Notes under the pieces: generated by a model
What the model saw: the letters and a program-made list of their open reading frames with translations, nothing else
Told to the model about the DNA's origin: nothing
Database searches by the model: none
Translations under genes and position numbers: made by a program
DNA from: Paludibacteraceae bacterium
GTDB taxonomy: Bacteria > Bacteroidota > Bacteroidia > Bacteroidales > Paludibacteraceae
Assembly: GCA_905235225.1 (NCBI GenBank)
Contig: CAJOKE010000015.1
Span: 1 to 64,000, forward strand
DNA length: 64,000 nucleotides
Direction: 5' to 3'
Shown: piece after piece, positions 1 through 7,770 of the stretch
How positions within the stretch are numbered: position 1 is the stretch's first letter
Layout of the letters: each line of letters starts with the position of its first letter

Positions 1-507
1 GAAGCGGCTCTGCTGGCACACCGGCAAGTGCTCAATTATGCCCAGAACGGAAAGTATCAGATTGTGGACTTGGTGCAATTTCACAATCGCTGGTCAGAGG
101 CGGATTATGTGCGTTACCGCGTGGCGGAAGCCAAAGAGCGTTCCCTCCGTGACCTGCGGGAGCGCAACCTGTATCTGACCATCAGCCGCCAGCGGCAAAT
201 GCTCTTTATCGTAGTTCTGCTGTTTGCGGTTTTGGGCGTTGTTGTACTATTCGTATATCTGTACCGCCGCCGCAAACGGATGTTGGTAGAGAAAGAAGAA
301 GAGATAGAGACCCTGAGAGGAATCATAAATAAGGGACAAAGGGACAAAGTACCAAGTGATAGTGGACAGGAATGCAGACGTGCGCAAACTGATGTTGCAG
401 CAGTTGGGTGTCATCAAAACGATTGCCGGAACACCCACCGAAGCCAACCAACAACTGCTTGCACGCCTCATGGCATTGAACGAGACAACAGCCAATGCCC
501 TCATTGA
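1..507 (+). CDS. TPR-type membrane regulator, N-terminal part (cut by window edge, frameshifted)
   Basis: The reading frame is open from base 1, so the gene starts before the window. What remains is a helical segment rich in Arg and Glu, then one hydrophobic membrane segment (about bases 199-268), a positively charged stop-transfer stretch (YRRRKR), and the start of a coiled coil up to about base 335. In Bacteroidales this order (TPR repeats, one membrane helix, coiled coil, C-terminal helix-turn-helix-like domain) is typical of large signalling proteins. The expected C-terminal domain lies in a different frame at 356-757, so the last 50 or so codons of this frame (after about base 350) are probably not native. 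One base change would restore one protein. Family is inferred from architecture; no TPR repeats are visible here. Confidence 0.6.
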   Translation, partial: EAALLAHRQVLNYAQNGKYQIVDLVQFHNRWSEADYVRYRVAEAKERSLRDLRERNLYLTISRQRQMLFIVVLLFAVLGVVVLFVYLYRRRKRMLVEKEEEIETLRGIINKGQRDKVPSDSGQECRRAQTDVAAVGCHQNDCRNTHRSQPTTACTPHGIERDNSQCPH

Positions 508-757
508 TTGGCAAAGCATCTATCAAACGATCGACTTGGTTTATGATGGCTTCTACACACATCTTAGTGACAAATACAAAAGCGTGCTGAACGAAAAGGA
601 GCTGCAACTCTGTTGTTTGCTCAAAGCGGATTTCTCCACCAAGGAGATCAATATGCTCACTCGTCAAAGTCTCCAAACCATTTACCAGCGCAAGACCCAA
701 GTCCGTCAAAAACTCAATCTCGCCGAAGCCGAGGACATCACAACGGCGATAAAATAA
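356..757 (+). CDS. C-terminal LuxR/HTH-like domain of the same regulator (downstream of frameshift)
   Basis: This 133-residue frame matches the C-terminal part of Bacteroidales TPR regulators: a segment beginning LMLQQLGVIKTIAG, then a compact helical domain with the hallmark order ELQLCCLLKADFSTKEI followed by SLQTIYQRKTQVRQKLNL, which resembles a LuxR-like DNA-binding helix-turn-helix. The ATG at 356 is probably not a true start. The coiled coil encoded just upstream in another frame normally runs straight into this sequence, and no ribosome-binding or promoter signal is seen. A strong hairpin terminator follows directly. It may be a free-standing fragment, an interrupted gene, or an artefact of a single-base sequence error. 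Confidence 0.6.
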   Translation: MIVDRNADVRKLMLQQLGVIKTIAGTPTEANQQLLARLMALNETTANALIDWQSIYQTIDLVYDGFYTHLSDKYKSVLNEKELQLCCLLKADFSTKEINMLTRQSLQTIYQRKTQVRQKLNLAEAEDITTAIK

Positions 758-759
758 GG

Positions 760-790
760 AAGAACAACGCCCTTTGTGAGCGTTGTTCTT
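760..790 (+). terminator. Hairpin terminator after the regulator
   Basis: A perfect 11-bp inverted repeat (AAGAACAACGC at 760-770, GCGTTGTTCTT at 780-790) with a 9-nt loop lies 2 bp after the stop codon. The U-run is weak, so its strength as an intrinsic terminator is uncertain. Confidence 0.7.
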
Positions 791-890
791 GTATATCTCT
801 TTCATTCTCGCACTTCTAATATGCACAAAGATACGTTTCCGTCTAAATTACTTTATGCCCTTTTTCATAGCTGTTCCTCTGCGTTCAGAC

Positions 891-950
891 ATAGTATAAA
901 TATCGGTAGCTCCCTCTGCGTAGTAGTCTCTACCGAATACGGTATACTAT
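891..950 (-). terminator. Long imperfect hairpin downstream of the efflux operon
   Basis: The segments 891-909 and 930-950 are imperfect inverted repeats about 20 bp long, separated by 20 nt, and end one base from the stop codon of the minus-strand transporter gene. The position suggests a transcription end or RNA-stabilising stem-loop. There is no clear U-run. The rest of 791-951 holds nothing recognisable. Confidence 0.45.
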
Positions 951-951
951 A

Positions 952-2565
952 TCAGTGTGATGATGAACGGGTTAGGAGTTTAATGCCATAGACAGGCCAG
1001 TACGGTACTTTTTCTATACCGGTTCTAACACGGGGAATATCCAACAACAAGAATGCCACGGTCATGAGTCCGGAGACATATATTATCTGTCCGAAGATTT
1101 GCTTCAAAGTGACAGACATGATGCTGACGCTCAAAGCGGAGAGTTGCGTGTTGAGAGTAGAGAGACCGCCCTGCTGCCCCAAAGACGAGAGTGTCAGGTA
1201 TGCTCCATAGCGAGACATGTTATCTGCCATGAAATGCTTGAAGAGCGTGGTATAAAGTCCATAGCCAGAAGCACCGGCGAGGTACATATGAATGACATTG
1301 AAGATAAATAACGCCATAAAGAAATGCTGCAGGTCATGTACCGACTCATGCAGGCTCCACATGAGTGAAGCGGCAAGAATAGCATATGCGCATCCCCGGA
1401 AAGCCAATCCAAGACGGTATTGCTCTATAGGCGCATTGACATCCATATAGAAATACATCCACATGGAATAGATGAAGATACAGCCGAAGCCAATAGCAAA
1501 GAGTTTCCATATCTTCCATTTCTTATGCCCGAGCCAGAAAAGGGTAATCAGCACACCGACATATACTCCGGGAAGCGACCATAAACACAAAGCGGTTTTG
1601 GTATGTTCCTCCAGTCCCCTCACTTCCGTCCAATAAATCTCCTCCAACGTATGCTCCGCTCCGAGAAGGAGTTCCGCAATAGCCGTAACCAAGAGGATAG
1701 CCAGTACATTCTTATACTTGAAGATTTCCAAAGAGATATAGGGGTTCTCCACCGTCTTGAGGCGGTACATGATGAAAGCCAAAAGAATCAAGCCAACCGC
1801 CAATATCCATCGGAGCGTAGGCGAGAAGAACCACATGAGCCGGTCGCCATAGACCAGAATATAACTGATCATGAGCATCAAGAGAGAGATGAGGAGTCCC
1901 GAAGTAATATCAATACCCTTGAGCGGCATCCTTTGCGGCATAGGACACCAGGGCCGGCAGAGGGTAATCTGGACCAGTATCACGAAACACATTGTCCCTA
2001 CCGTGAGGACATGCATCATCTGCCAGGAGAGATGGAAAGCGACGACCGCTGCCAGCCATGCACTGCCGGTGATAGCCGTGAGAAGGATGATATGCAGTAT
2101 CGGGAAGAAGACTCCGAAATCGCGCTCGGGCGTCATCCAAAGCTGGATATTCGACATACATTCAAAAGTGCCCTGAATCTTAGCTATACCGGCAATGAAA
2201 CAGACAGGCAGAAGAATCGCCATGTTGGTAGTGGACATGGAGATGAGGTTACAGACGGCTATCACGACAGCTGAGGTGATAAGCAGCTGTTGGTTGGTAA
2301 AGCGGAACTTGGTCCGGAAGAGCATGGGGAACCAGACAGCCATACCCGCCAGCCCGGCATAAAGTAACATAAGAAGGTCCTCCAGTTGAAGGGCAGTAGT
2401 ACCTCTGACAGCTTCCAAGGCACCGAGATAGACACCACCGGAGAACTGGATACAAAGAACCTGTACAATATAAATCCAAGGCTGAATATGGCGCGGCACC
2501 CACGTCCGAAACATGGGCATGCAAAAAGGCATAGTCTTTTTATCTACCATATGGTTATTTAACAT
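952..2565 (-). CDS. MFS drug-efflux transporter (EmrB/DHA2-like)
   Basis: A 537-residue, very hydrophobic protein with about 13-14 membrane segments, the size and topology of the DHA2 (EmrB/QacA) group of proton-driven major facilitator exporters in the inner membrane. It starts at ATG 2565, 29 bp after the stop of a HlyD/EmrA-like periplasmic adaptor gene, so the two form a classic two-gene efflux operon. Together they would move drugs, bile acids or other amphipathic compounds across the envelope with an outer-membrane channel encoded elsewhere; no TolC-type gene is present here. The sequence is a divergent member: the usual DHA2 motif C cannot be picked out with certainty. The substrate is unknown. 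Confidence 0.8.
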   Translation of the reverse strand: MLNNHMVDKKTMPFCMPMFRTWVPRHIQPWIYIVQVLCIQFSGGVYLGALEAVRGTTALQLEDLLMLLYAGLAGMAVWFPMLFRTKFRFTNQQLLITSAVVIAVCNLISMSTTNMAILLPVCFIAGIAKIQGTFECMSNIQLWMTPERDFGVFFPILHIILLTAITGSAWLAAVVAFHLSWQMMHVLTVGTMCFVILVQITLCRPWCPMPQRMPLKGIDITSGLLISLLMLMISYILVYGDRLMWFFSPTLRWILAVGLILLAFIMYRLKTVENPYISLEIFKYKNVLAILLVTAIAELLLGAEHTLEEIYWTEVRGLEEHTKTALCLWSLPGVYVGVLITLFWLGHKKWKIWKLFAIGFGCIFIYSMWMYFYMDVNAPIEQYRLGLAFRGCAYAILAASLMWSLHESVHDLQHFFMALFIFNVIHMYLAGASGYGLYTTLFKHFMADNMSRYGAYLTLSSLGQQGGLSTLNTQLSALSVSIMSVTLKQIFGQIIYVSGLMTVAFLLLDIPRVRTGIEKVPYWPVYGIKLLTRSSSH

Positions 2566-2594
2566 TTTGTGATATATTTAGTTATATAACCATT

Positions 2595-3629
2595 TTAGTA
2601 TTTGACTTTGCATTCAACAGAATAGCCTGCTTTGAGCAGTTTTATGTCCTGAGGAGAATTCTCTGCCAAATCTATATGCACCGTCAGCCTCTGTTCTACT
2701 TTGACAAAATTGCCTGTAGCATTGTCAATAGGGATTAATGAGAACGCGCTTCCTGTGGCATCAGCGAGACTAATGATGCGTCCCTTATAAATTTTGTCCG
2801 GCACGGCGTCAACAGCAATTTCGACTTCGGCATCTTTTCGGATATGCGGCAGTTGCGTTTCGCGATAATTCGCCTCGACCCAAATTTTGTCTTCATCGAC
2901 TATGCTGAGCAGCGTTTGTCCAGGATTAACCAGTTCCCCGATGTTAATATCGCGTGTTCCGGTTACACCGGAATGTGTTGCAATAATATAGCAATAAGAC
3001 AGGTTAAGTTCCGCCAATTCGACCGCCGCTTTAGCGAGTTCGACAGCGGCCTCAGCAGCTGAGCGGTTAAAGCTCTGCTCATCGACGACACTTCGCTGCA
3101 TGTCAATTGTGCGACAAATTTGCTCATACCTTGCTTTAGCGGCAAGGTATGCAGTATGTGTCTGGTCAGCGATTTGCTGCGAAACAGATCCTGTTTTGAG
3201 CAATTGCTGATAGCGGAAATCTTCGTTAGCAAGGTTATCCATATTGGCTTTAGCTTCCTCTCGTGCCGCCAAAGTCGCGCTGATATTGTTATTGGCAGTG
3301 CGGATGGAAGATTCCGCCTGTTTGGATTGCTGTTCAATTCGCGCGAGGTCGCTTCGTGCCTGCGCGAGGCGCAGCTTGAATTCAGAATCCTCAATAATAA
3401 CCAAGGTATCCCCGGCCTTTACATGCCGGTAGGAGTCAAAGCGGATTTCCTTAATAAATCCCTGCACGCGGGTGTTTTGCGGTGCAATAAACTGACACAC
3501 CCGAGCGTTATCAGTATATTCAATACGCCCAAAATGTGTAAATTGAAGAACTACATAGACGATTCCCGCCCCCAAGAGCAGGATAATAACAGAATTGTAA
3601 AGATAAGTAAGAATTTTAGTACGGTTCAT
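2595..3629 (-). CDS. HlyD/EmrA-family membrane-fusion (adaptor) protein
   Basis: A 344-residue protein with one N-terminal membrane anchor (residues about 10-28), then a biotinyl-lipoyl-like half (FIAPQNTRVQGFIKEIRF), a long alpha-helical hairpin rich in Ala, Glu and Gln (about 90-205), the second lipoyl half (YCYIIATHSGVTGT) and a beta-barrel domain (IVDEDKIWVEANYRETQL). This is the standard periplasmic adaptor of tripartite efflux pumps. It is the first gene of the operon, with a Bacteroidota promoter at 3762-3793, and is followed by the MFS exporter that it should link to an outer-membrane channel. The leader of about 125 nt can fold into a long stem, which may control expression. Confidence 0.9.
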   Translation of the reverse strand: MNRTKILTYLYNSVIILLLGAGIVYVVLQFTHFGRIEYTDNARVCQFIAPQNTRVQGFIKEIRFDSYRHVKAGDTLVIIEDSEFKLRLAQARSDLARIEQQSKQAESSIRTANNNISATLAAREEAKANMDNLANEDFRYQQLLKTGSVSQQIADQTHTAYLAAKARYEQICRTIDMQRSVVDEQSFNRSAAEAAVELAKAAVELAELNLSYCYIIATHSGVTGTRDINIGELVNPGQTLLSIVDEDKIWVEANYRETQLPHIRKDAEVEIAVDAVPDKIYKGRIISLADATGSAFSLIPIDNATGNFVKVEQRLTVHIDLAENSPQDIKLLKAGYSVECKVKY

Positions 3630-3631
3630 AA

Positions 3632-3704
3632 GTAACCCTATTAATTATTAATATTCGCCGCAGCCATCAAAGGCGGCATTAACTATGGAATATTATAGGG
3701 TTAC
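3632..3704 (-). promoter_or_regulatory. Nested inverted repeats in the efflux-operon leader
   Basis: In the untranslated leader just before the adaptor gene, GTAACCCTA (3632-3640) is perfectly complementary to TAGGGTTAC (3696-3704). An AT-rich extension continues the pairing, and an inner GC-rich stem (GCCGC at 3657-3661 with GCGGC at 3673-3677) sits inside it. The outer arm ends 2 bp from the start codon. It may be a regulator-binding site or an RNA structure that masks the start; which one is inference. Confidence 0.5.
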
Positions 3705-3761
3705 CCCACGCCTTTACCAAGGCTTGTTTGCATGCGGATGATTTGCTGACAAAATCGGGCG

Positions 3762-3793
3762 CAAAGGTACAATTTTTCAGTGAAATACGCAAA
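3762..3793 (-). promoter_or_regulatory. Promoter of the efflux operon
   Basis: On the minus strand, TTTG (3793-3790) and TACCTTTG (3769-3762) are separated by 20 bp, matching the Bacteroidota primary sigma factor consensus. Transcription would begin near 3755. Confidence 0.75.
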
Positions 3794-3829
3794 TAAATTT
3801 TGCTATTTTGCTAAAATTACAAGTCAGAA

Positions 3830-4699
3830 TTACAGGTTAGAAACGGTAAGCAGGTCAGCATGAATCTGAACTTTCAGTTCGTCCAAAGAATTAAATTTAT
3901 GCTCGGAGCGGATACGCTGCTCAAAGCGGAGAGAAAGGCTATTGCCGTACAGTTCTTCTCCCTGATAATCAATCAGATACGCCTCGATTGTAAGGTGGTC
4001 ATTTCCGACAGTAGGATTAGTGCCGATATTGACCAAGGCTTTATATGTGGCGGGGTTGCCTATCACGGAAGCATATGCTGCATAGACGCCGGAACCGGGA
4101 ATCAGTTTCCGGGGATCGGGCTGAATGTTAGCAGTGGGGAACCCGATAGTATGCCCTACCCCGTTTCCATGTACCACAGTGCCGTCAAGCCGGTAAGAGT
4201 AGCCAAGCATGGTATTGGCACGCAACATGTCACCGGCAAGCAGTGCCTTGCGGATTTTGGATGACGAAACGGCTCCATCGGGTGCCTGCGTAACGGGAAT
4301 CAGTTTGAGTCCGACTTTAGCAGCCAACGCATCATAATCGGCGAAATCCGTCAGGCGGTCACTACCGAACTGGTGATCATAGCCCATGAGGAGGACTTGC
4401 ACATCGCAGCGTTCGCGGATAAGCCTCATGAACTCTTCGGCAGTCAGTTGCCTAATGACATCAAAGTGGAAGATGAAGATTTCGTCAATGCCGGTTTTTT
4501 TAAGCAGTTCCGTGCGTTCCTCAGGCGTATTGAGTAAGAGCTTTTGCAGCCCGGACAAGACGGATTGCGGGTGTTCATCCAAGGTGAGTACCGCTGCCTT
4601 GAGGGCATACTTCGCCGCCACTTGCTGTAATTGGTCAAGCAGGAAGCGGTGCCCTTTATGCACCCCGTCAAAAAAACCTATAGTAGCCGCATATGCCAT
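3830..4699 (-). CDS. ribF: Bifunctional riboflavin kinase / FAD synthetase
   Basis: A 289-residue protein that phosphorylates riboflavin to FMN and then adenylates FMN to FAD in the cytoplasm. The N-terminal nucleotidyltransferase domain shows GFFDGVHKGH (residues 8-17) and, further on, SSSKIRKALLAGD, the KMSKS-equivalent of this family. The C-terminal flavokinase domain shows GNGVGHTIGFPTANI and GVYAAYASV, and later GTNPTVGND. The start is a few residues shorter than in many homologues but the catalytic start of domain one is complete. A promoter lies 23-53 bp upstream of the ATG, so the gene is transcribed alone. Confidence 0.95.
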   Translation of the reverse strand: MAYAATIGFFDGVHKGHRFLLDQLQQVAAKYALKAAVLTLDEHPQSVLSGLQKLLLNTPEERTELLKKTGIDEIFIFHFDVIRQLTAEEFMRLIRERCDVQVLLMGYDHQFGSDRLTDFADYDALAAKVGLKLIPVTQAPDGAVSSSKIRKALLAGDMLRANTMLGYSYRLDGTVVHGNGVGHTIGFPTANIQPDPRKLIPGSGVYAAYASVIGNPATYKALVNIGTNPTVGNDHLTIEAYLIDYQGEELYGNSLSLRFEQRIRSEHKFNSLDELKVQIHADLLTVSNL

Positions 4700-4721
4700 C
4701 CTTACAAATCAAAATCGGCTG

Positions 4722-4752
4722 CAAAGGTACGACAAAAAGTTGGAAAAACAAA
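4722..4752 (-). promoter_or_regulatory. Promoter of ribF
   Basis: On the minus strand, TTTG (4752-4749) and TACCTTTG (4729-4722) with a 19-bp spacer lie just upstream of ribF. Confidence 0.7.
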
Positions 4753-4832
4753 ATGGAAAGTGGAAATTTTGTCAATACAAGAGTGGTCTTCGGTGTTAAA
4801 AAAGTCGTTATCGAGCCGTTTCCATCGAGTGT

Positions 4833-4931
4833 ATAGTGCAATAATAGTGCAATAATACTGCGATAATAGTGCAATAATAGTGCAATAATACTGCGATAAT
4901 AGTGCAATAATAGTGCAATAATAGTGCGATA
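4833..4931. repeat. 11-bp minisatellite, nine units in an A-A-B order
   Basis: Nine exact 11-bp units: ATAGTGCAATA, ATAGTGCAATA, ATACTGCGATA, repeated; the final third unit is ATAGTGCGATA. The variants give a 33-bp higher-order period. The array lies between the divergent promoters of ribF and pheT and is not part of any credible gene. Confidence 0.95.
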
Positions 4932-4979
4932 AGGGGTACTGAGTATCAGAGAGTTACGTAAAGAAGCAAAAAGCCGAGC

Positions 4980-5078
4980 GGCAGAAGAAAGGCAGGCGAC
5001 CGGCAGGCGGAGGGCAGGCGAAAGGCAGGCGAAAGGCAGGAGAGAGGCAGGCGAAAGGCAGGAGAAAGGCAGGAGAAA
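4980..5078. repeat. Purine-rich 11-bp minisatellite, nine units
   Basis: Nine 11-bp units of the form GGCAGGCGAAA, with variants such as GGCAGGAGAAA and GGCAGGCGGAG. Length and copy number equal those of the array 48 bp upstream, although the unit sequence is unrelated. The plus strand is almost pure purine except for the C positions. It ends 32 bp before the pheT promoter. Confidence 0.95.
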
Positions 5079-5110
5079 GAGGAGAAAGGTAAGACAATTT
5101 TTCATTTTAA

Positions 5111-5142
5111 TTTGCATATATAAAAAAAAAGCAGTAATTTTG
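5111..5142 (+). promoter_or_regulatory. Promoter of pheT
   Basis: TTTG (5111-5114), a 20-bp spacer and TAATTTTG (5135-5142). Transcription near 5149 leaves a leader of about 120 nt. Confidence 0.75.
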
Positions 5143-5159
5143 CGCGTTGTTTTGTGTTG

Positions 5160-5249
5160 ATGATGAACATCACTGATACAGTGACAGATGAACATCGTGA
5201 TACAGTGACAGATGAACATCGCGGTATTGAAATGATAATATTGTCTTGA
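5160..5249 (+). CDS. Possible 29-residue leader ORF built on an 8-residue repeat
   Basis: Within the pheT leader, an ATG-initiated frame of 29 codons runs through direct DNA repeats of 24-25 bp that each begin GATGAACATC (5162, 5187, 5211). It encodes DTVTDEHR twice and stops 20 nt before the pheT ATG. It has no phenylalanine codons, so a classic Phe attenuator peptide is not supported. It may be translated and coupled to pheT, or the repeats may act only as RNA or DNA. Expression is not shown by the sequence. Confidence 0.3.
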   Translation: MMNITDTVTDEHRDTVTDEHRGIEMIILS

Positions 5250-5269
5250 AAGAATAATACAGTAATATA

Positions 5270-6148
5270 ATGAATATATCTTACAATTGGCTGAAGCGTT
5301 ACATTGCATTGAAAGATGATGCAGACAGTGTAGCAAAGATTTTGACGTCGATAGGCTTGGAAGTCGGCACAGTAGAGAAAGTTCAAACGATAAAAGGCGG
5401 CTTAGAAGGTTTGGTAGTCGGAGAAGTGGTGACCTGCGTCCCCCACCCCAATTCAGACCATCTTCATATCACGACAACGCGGATAGCGGCAGGCGAAGAA
5501 CCGATCCAGATAGTATGCGGTGCGCCGAACGTAGCAGCGGGTCAGAAGGTTATCGTAGCAACAATCGGTACGGTACTGTATAGCGGAGACGAGCATTTCA
5601 CGATCAAGCGCGGCAAGATCCGCGGTGAGGAGTCGTTAGGCATGATCTGTGCAGAGGACGAGATAGGTGTCGGCAGTTCCCATGACGGCATAATGGTGTT
5701 GCCGTCTGACACGCCGGTCGGAATGCCCGCAAAGGAGTATTTCCATATAGAGGACGATTATCTGATAGAGGTAGATATTACCCCGAACCGCAATGACGGA
5801 GCTTCGCATTACGGTGTTGCGCGCGACCTGTACGCCTACTACCGCGCCCATGGTCAGGACATTGCGCTGACCAAGCCGAGCGTAGAGGCTTTTGCAGTAC
5901 AAAGCAAGAGCCTACCGATTCAAGTGAGTGTAGAGAACACCAACGCATGTCCGCGTTATTCGGGTGTGAGCATAGAAGGCGTAACGGTCAAAGAGTCTCC
6001 CGAATGGTTGAAGAAAGCGTTGACAACCATCGGTCTTCGTCCCATCAACAACATTGTGGACGCCACCAATTTTGTACTTCATGAGATGGGTCAGGCACTT
6101 CATGCATTTGATGCAGACAAGATAGCCGGAAAGCATATCATAGTATGA
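5270..6148 (+). CDS. pheT: Phenylalanyl-tRNA synthetase beta subunit, N-terminal part
   Basis: The first 292 residues of PheRS beta, which with the alpha subunit charges tRNA-Phe. It contains the start typical of the family (ISYNWLKRYI), the EMAP-like tRNA-binding domain (about residues 40-150, with HPNSDHLHI and VCGAPNVAAGQKV) and the first part of the B3/B4 domain ending in HAFDADKIAGKHIIV. The frame stops at 6146-6148 in the middle of B3/B4. The protein continues in the -1 frame with an ATG overlapping the stop (TATGA). Together the two parts total about 825 residues, the normal length for Bacteroidales. Either a base is missing or the two halves are made separately by stop-start coupling. 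Confidence 0.9.
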   Translation: MNISYNWLKRYIALKDDADSVAKILTSIGLEVGTVEKVQTIKGGLEGLVVGEVVTCVPHPNSDHLHITTTRIAAGEEPIQIVCGAPNVAAGQKVIVATIGTVLYSGDEHFTIKRGKIRGEESLGMICAEDEIGVGSSHDGIMVLPSDTPVGMPAKEYFHIEDDYLIEVDITPNRNDGASHYGVARDLYAYYRAHGQDIALTKPSVEAFAVQSKSLPIQVSVENTNACPRYSGVSIEGVTVKESPEWLKKALTTIGLRPINNIVDATNFVLHEMGQALHAFDADKIAGKHIIV

Positions 6149-7746
6149 CAGACGGAACGGAGTTTGTGACACTTGACGGTGTGACACGCAAGCTGTCATC
6201 GGCAGACCTGATGATATGCAATGAGCAAGTACCGATGTGTATTGCAGGTGTATTCGGCGGACTGGATTCGGGCGTGACAGAAGGGACGAAGAACGTATTC
6301 CTTGAGAGTGCGTACTTTGATCCGGTAAGTATCCGCAAGACGGCACGCCGCCACCAATTATCCACAGACGCCTCATTCCGCTACGAACGCGGCTGCGACC
6401 CCAACAACACCTTATATGTATTAAAGCGTTGCGCGCTGCTGATACAAGAAGTGGCAGGCGGCAGCATAGCGATGGACATCGCGGATGTCAAGAGTTGCGA
6501 TTTTGCGCCATGGTCCGTATCCTTTAATGTAGAGCGTGCGTACCGGCTGATCGGAAAAGAAATCGGTGAAGAAGTGATAGCGAATATACTGGACGCACTG
6601 GAAATCAAGATATGCTCGAAGAACGGTAGCGAGTGGGAGTTAGCCGTACCACGCTACCGCGTGGATGTACAGCGCGAGTGCGATGTAGTGGAAGATATTC
6701 TGCGTATCTACGGTTACGACAATGTGGAATTTCCCGAGAAACTGAATACCAGTCTGTCGTATAACCAGAAGCCGAATCCCCAGGCGTTGCAGAAGCGTAT
6801 ATCGGAACAGCTGTCCGCCCAAGGATTCAATGAGATCATGAACAACAGTCTGACGAAGACATCCTACTACAAGGGCGGTTGGAGCGAGAGTTGTATAAAG
6901 ATACTGAATCCGTTGTCGCAAGACCTCGGTGTGATGCGTCAGACGCTGCTGTTCGGCGGACTGGAGTCGATACAGCGCAATGCGAACCGCAAGAATGCGG
7001 ACCTCAAATTCTATGAGTTCGGCAACTGCTACCACCTGCAAGCCGCCGGAGACGGTTCCCGTTGCGGAATTGAGGCATACAGCGAAGAGCCTCACCTCGG
7101 CATGTGGGTAACGGGTAACAAGACCTTACAGAGCTGGGTGATGAAGGATGAGAAATCGACGTTCTACCAGCTGCACGCATATGTGAACAATGTACTTCGC
7201 CGGTTAGGCGTGAACATAGACAAGTTGGTTTTAGAGCCAGCGATTGACCCGAACGGTGAGAAGTGCTGCGGCATCGCGGACTGCTTCTCGGACGGATTGG
7301 TCATCAAAGTGCAGAACGGCAAAGTATTAGGTTACATGGCGATCGTAGCCAAGCCCCTATTGAAGCAATTCGACCTTGACAATCCTGTTTATTATGCGGA
7401 TTTATACTGGCGCGAGCTGCTCAAGCAAAACAAACAATACAAGCCGGTCATCAATGATTTGCCGAAGTTCCCGGAAGTGAAGCGTGACTTTGCGTTGTTA
7501 GTTGACAAGAGTGTTCAATTCGCAGACTTGGCGCGTGCCGCATTTGAAACAGAGCGCAAGTTACTGAAGAACGTATATCTATTTGATGTGTATGAGGGTA
7601 AGAACCTTGAAGCGGGTAAGAAGTCCTATGCGCTGTCATTCATTCTGCAAGACGCGAATGACACATTGAAAGACAAGCAGATAGAGAACATCATGTCGCG
7701 TCTGCAACATACATTTGAGGAGAAATTCAATGCCAAACTACGCTAA
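6145..7746 (+). CDS. pheT: Phenylalanyl-tRNA synthetase beta subunit, C-terminal part
   Basis: The remaining 533 residues: the rest of the B3/B4 editing domain (FVTLDGVTRKLSSADLMICN, then CIAGVFGG), the B5 domain, the catalytic-like core, and the C-terminal ferredoxin-fold anticodon-binding domain (about the last 95 residues, from LPKFPEVKRDFALLVD). Only one or two residues appear to be missing at the junction, so this is a frame break rather than a deletion. The ATG at 6145 overlaps the upstream stop. It is followed after 24 bp by prfC on the same strand. Confidence 0.9.
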   Translation: MTDGTEFVTLDGVTRKLSSADLMICNEQVPMCIAGVFGGLDSGVTEGTKNVFLESAYFDPVSIRKTARRHQLSTDASFRYERGCDPNNTLYVLKRCALLIQEVAGGSIAMDIADVKSCDFAPWSVSFNVERAYRLIGKEIGEEVIANILDALEIKICSKNGSEWELAVPRYRVDVQRECDVVEDILRIYGYDNVEFPEKLNTSLSYNQKPNPQALQKRISEQLSAQGFNEIMNNSLTKTSYYKGGWSESCIKILNPLSQDLGVMRQTLLFGGLESIQRNANRKNADLKFYEFGNCYHLQAAGDGSRCGIEAYSEEPHLGMWVTGNKTLQSWVMKDEKSTFYQLHAYVNNVLRRLGVNIDKLVLEPAIDPNGEKCCGIADCFSDGLVIKVQNGKVLGYMAIVAKPLLKQFDLDNPVYYADLYWRELLKQNKQYKPVINDLPKFPEVKRDFALLVDKSVQFADLARAAFETERKLLKNVYLFDVYEGKNLEAGKKSYALSFILQDANDTLKDKQIENIMSRLQHTFEEKFNAKLR

Positions 7747-7770
7747 GCCGACCGGCTCGACCCCCAAAAT

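Noticed and set aside
1603..2274. Long plus-strand frame opposite the MFS transporter
   Set aside because: Shadow of the minus-strand gene; composition is Arg, His and Glu rich without domain features.
5111..5269. T-box or amino-acid attenuator before pheT
   Set aside because: No T-box sequence, no terminator/antiterminator pair and no Phe codons in the leader ORF.
6138..6150. Programmed -1 frameshift in pheT
   Set aside because: No slippery heptamer or downstream stem is seen; the overlap of stop and ATG or a sequence error explains it better.
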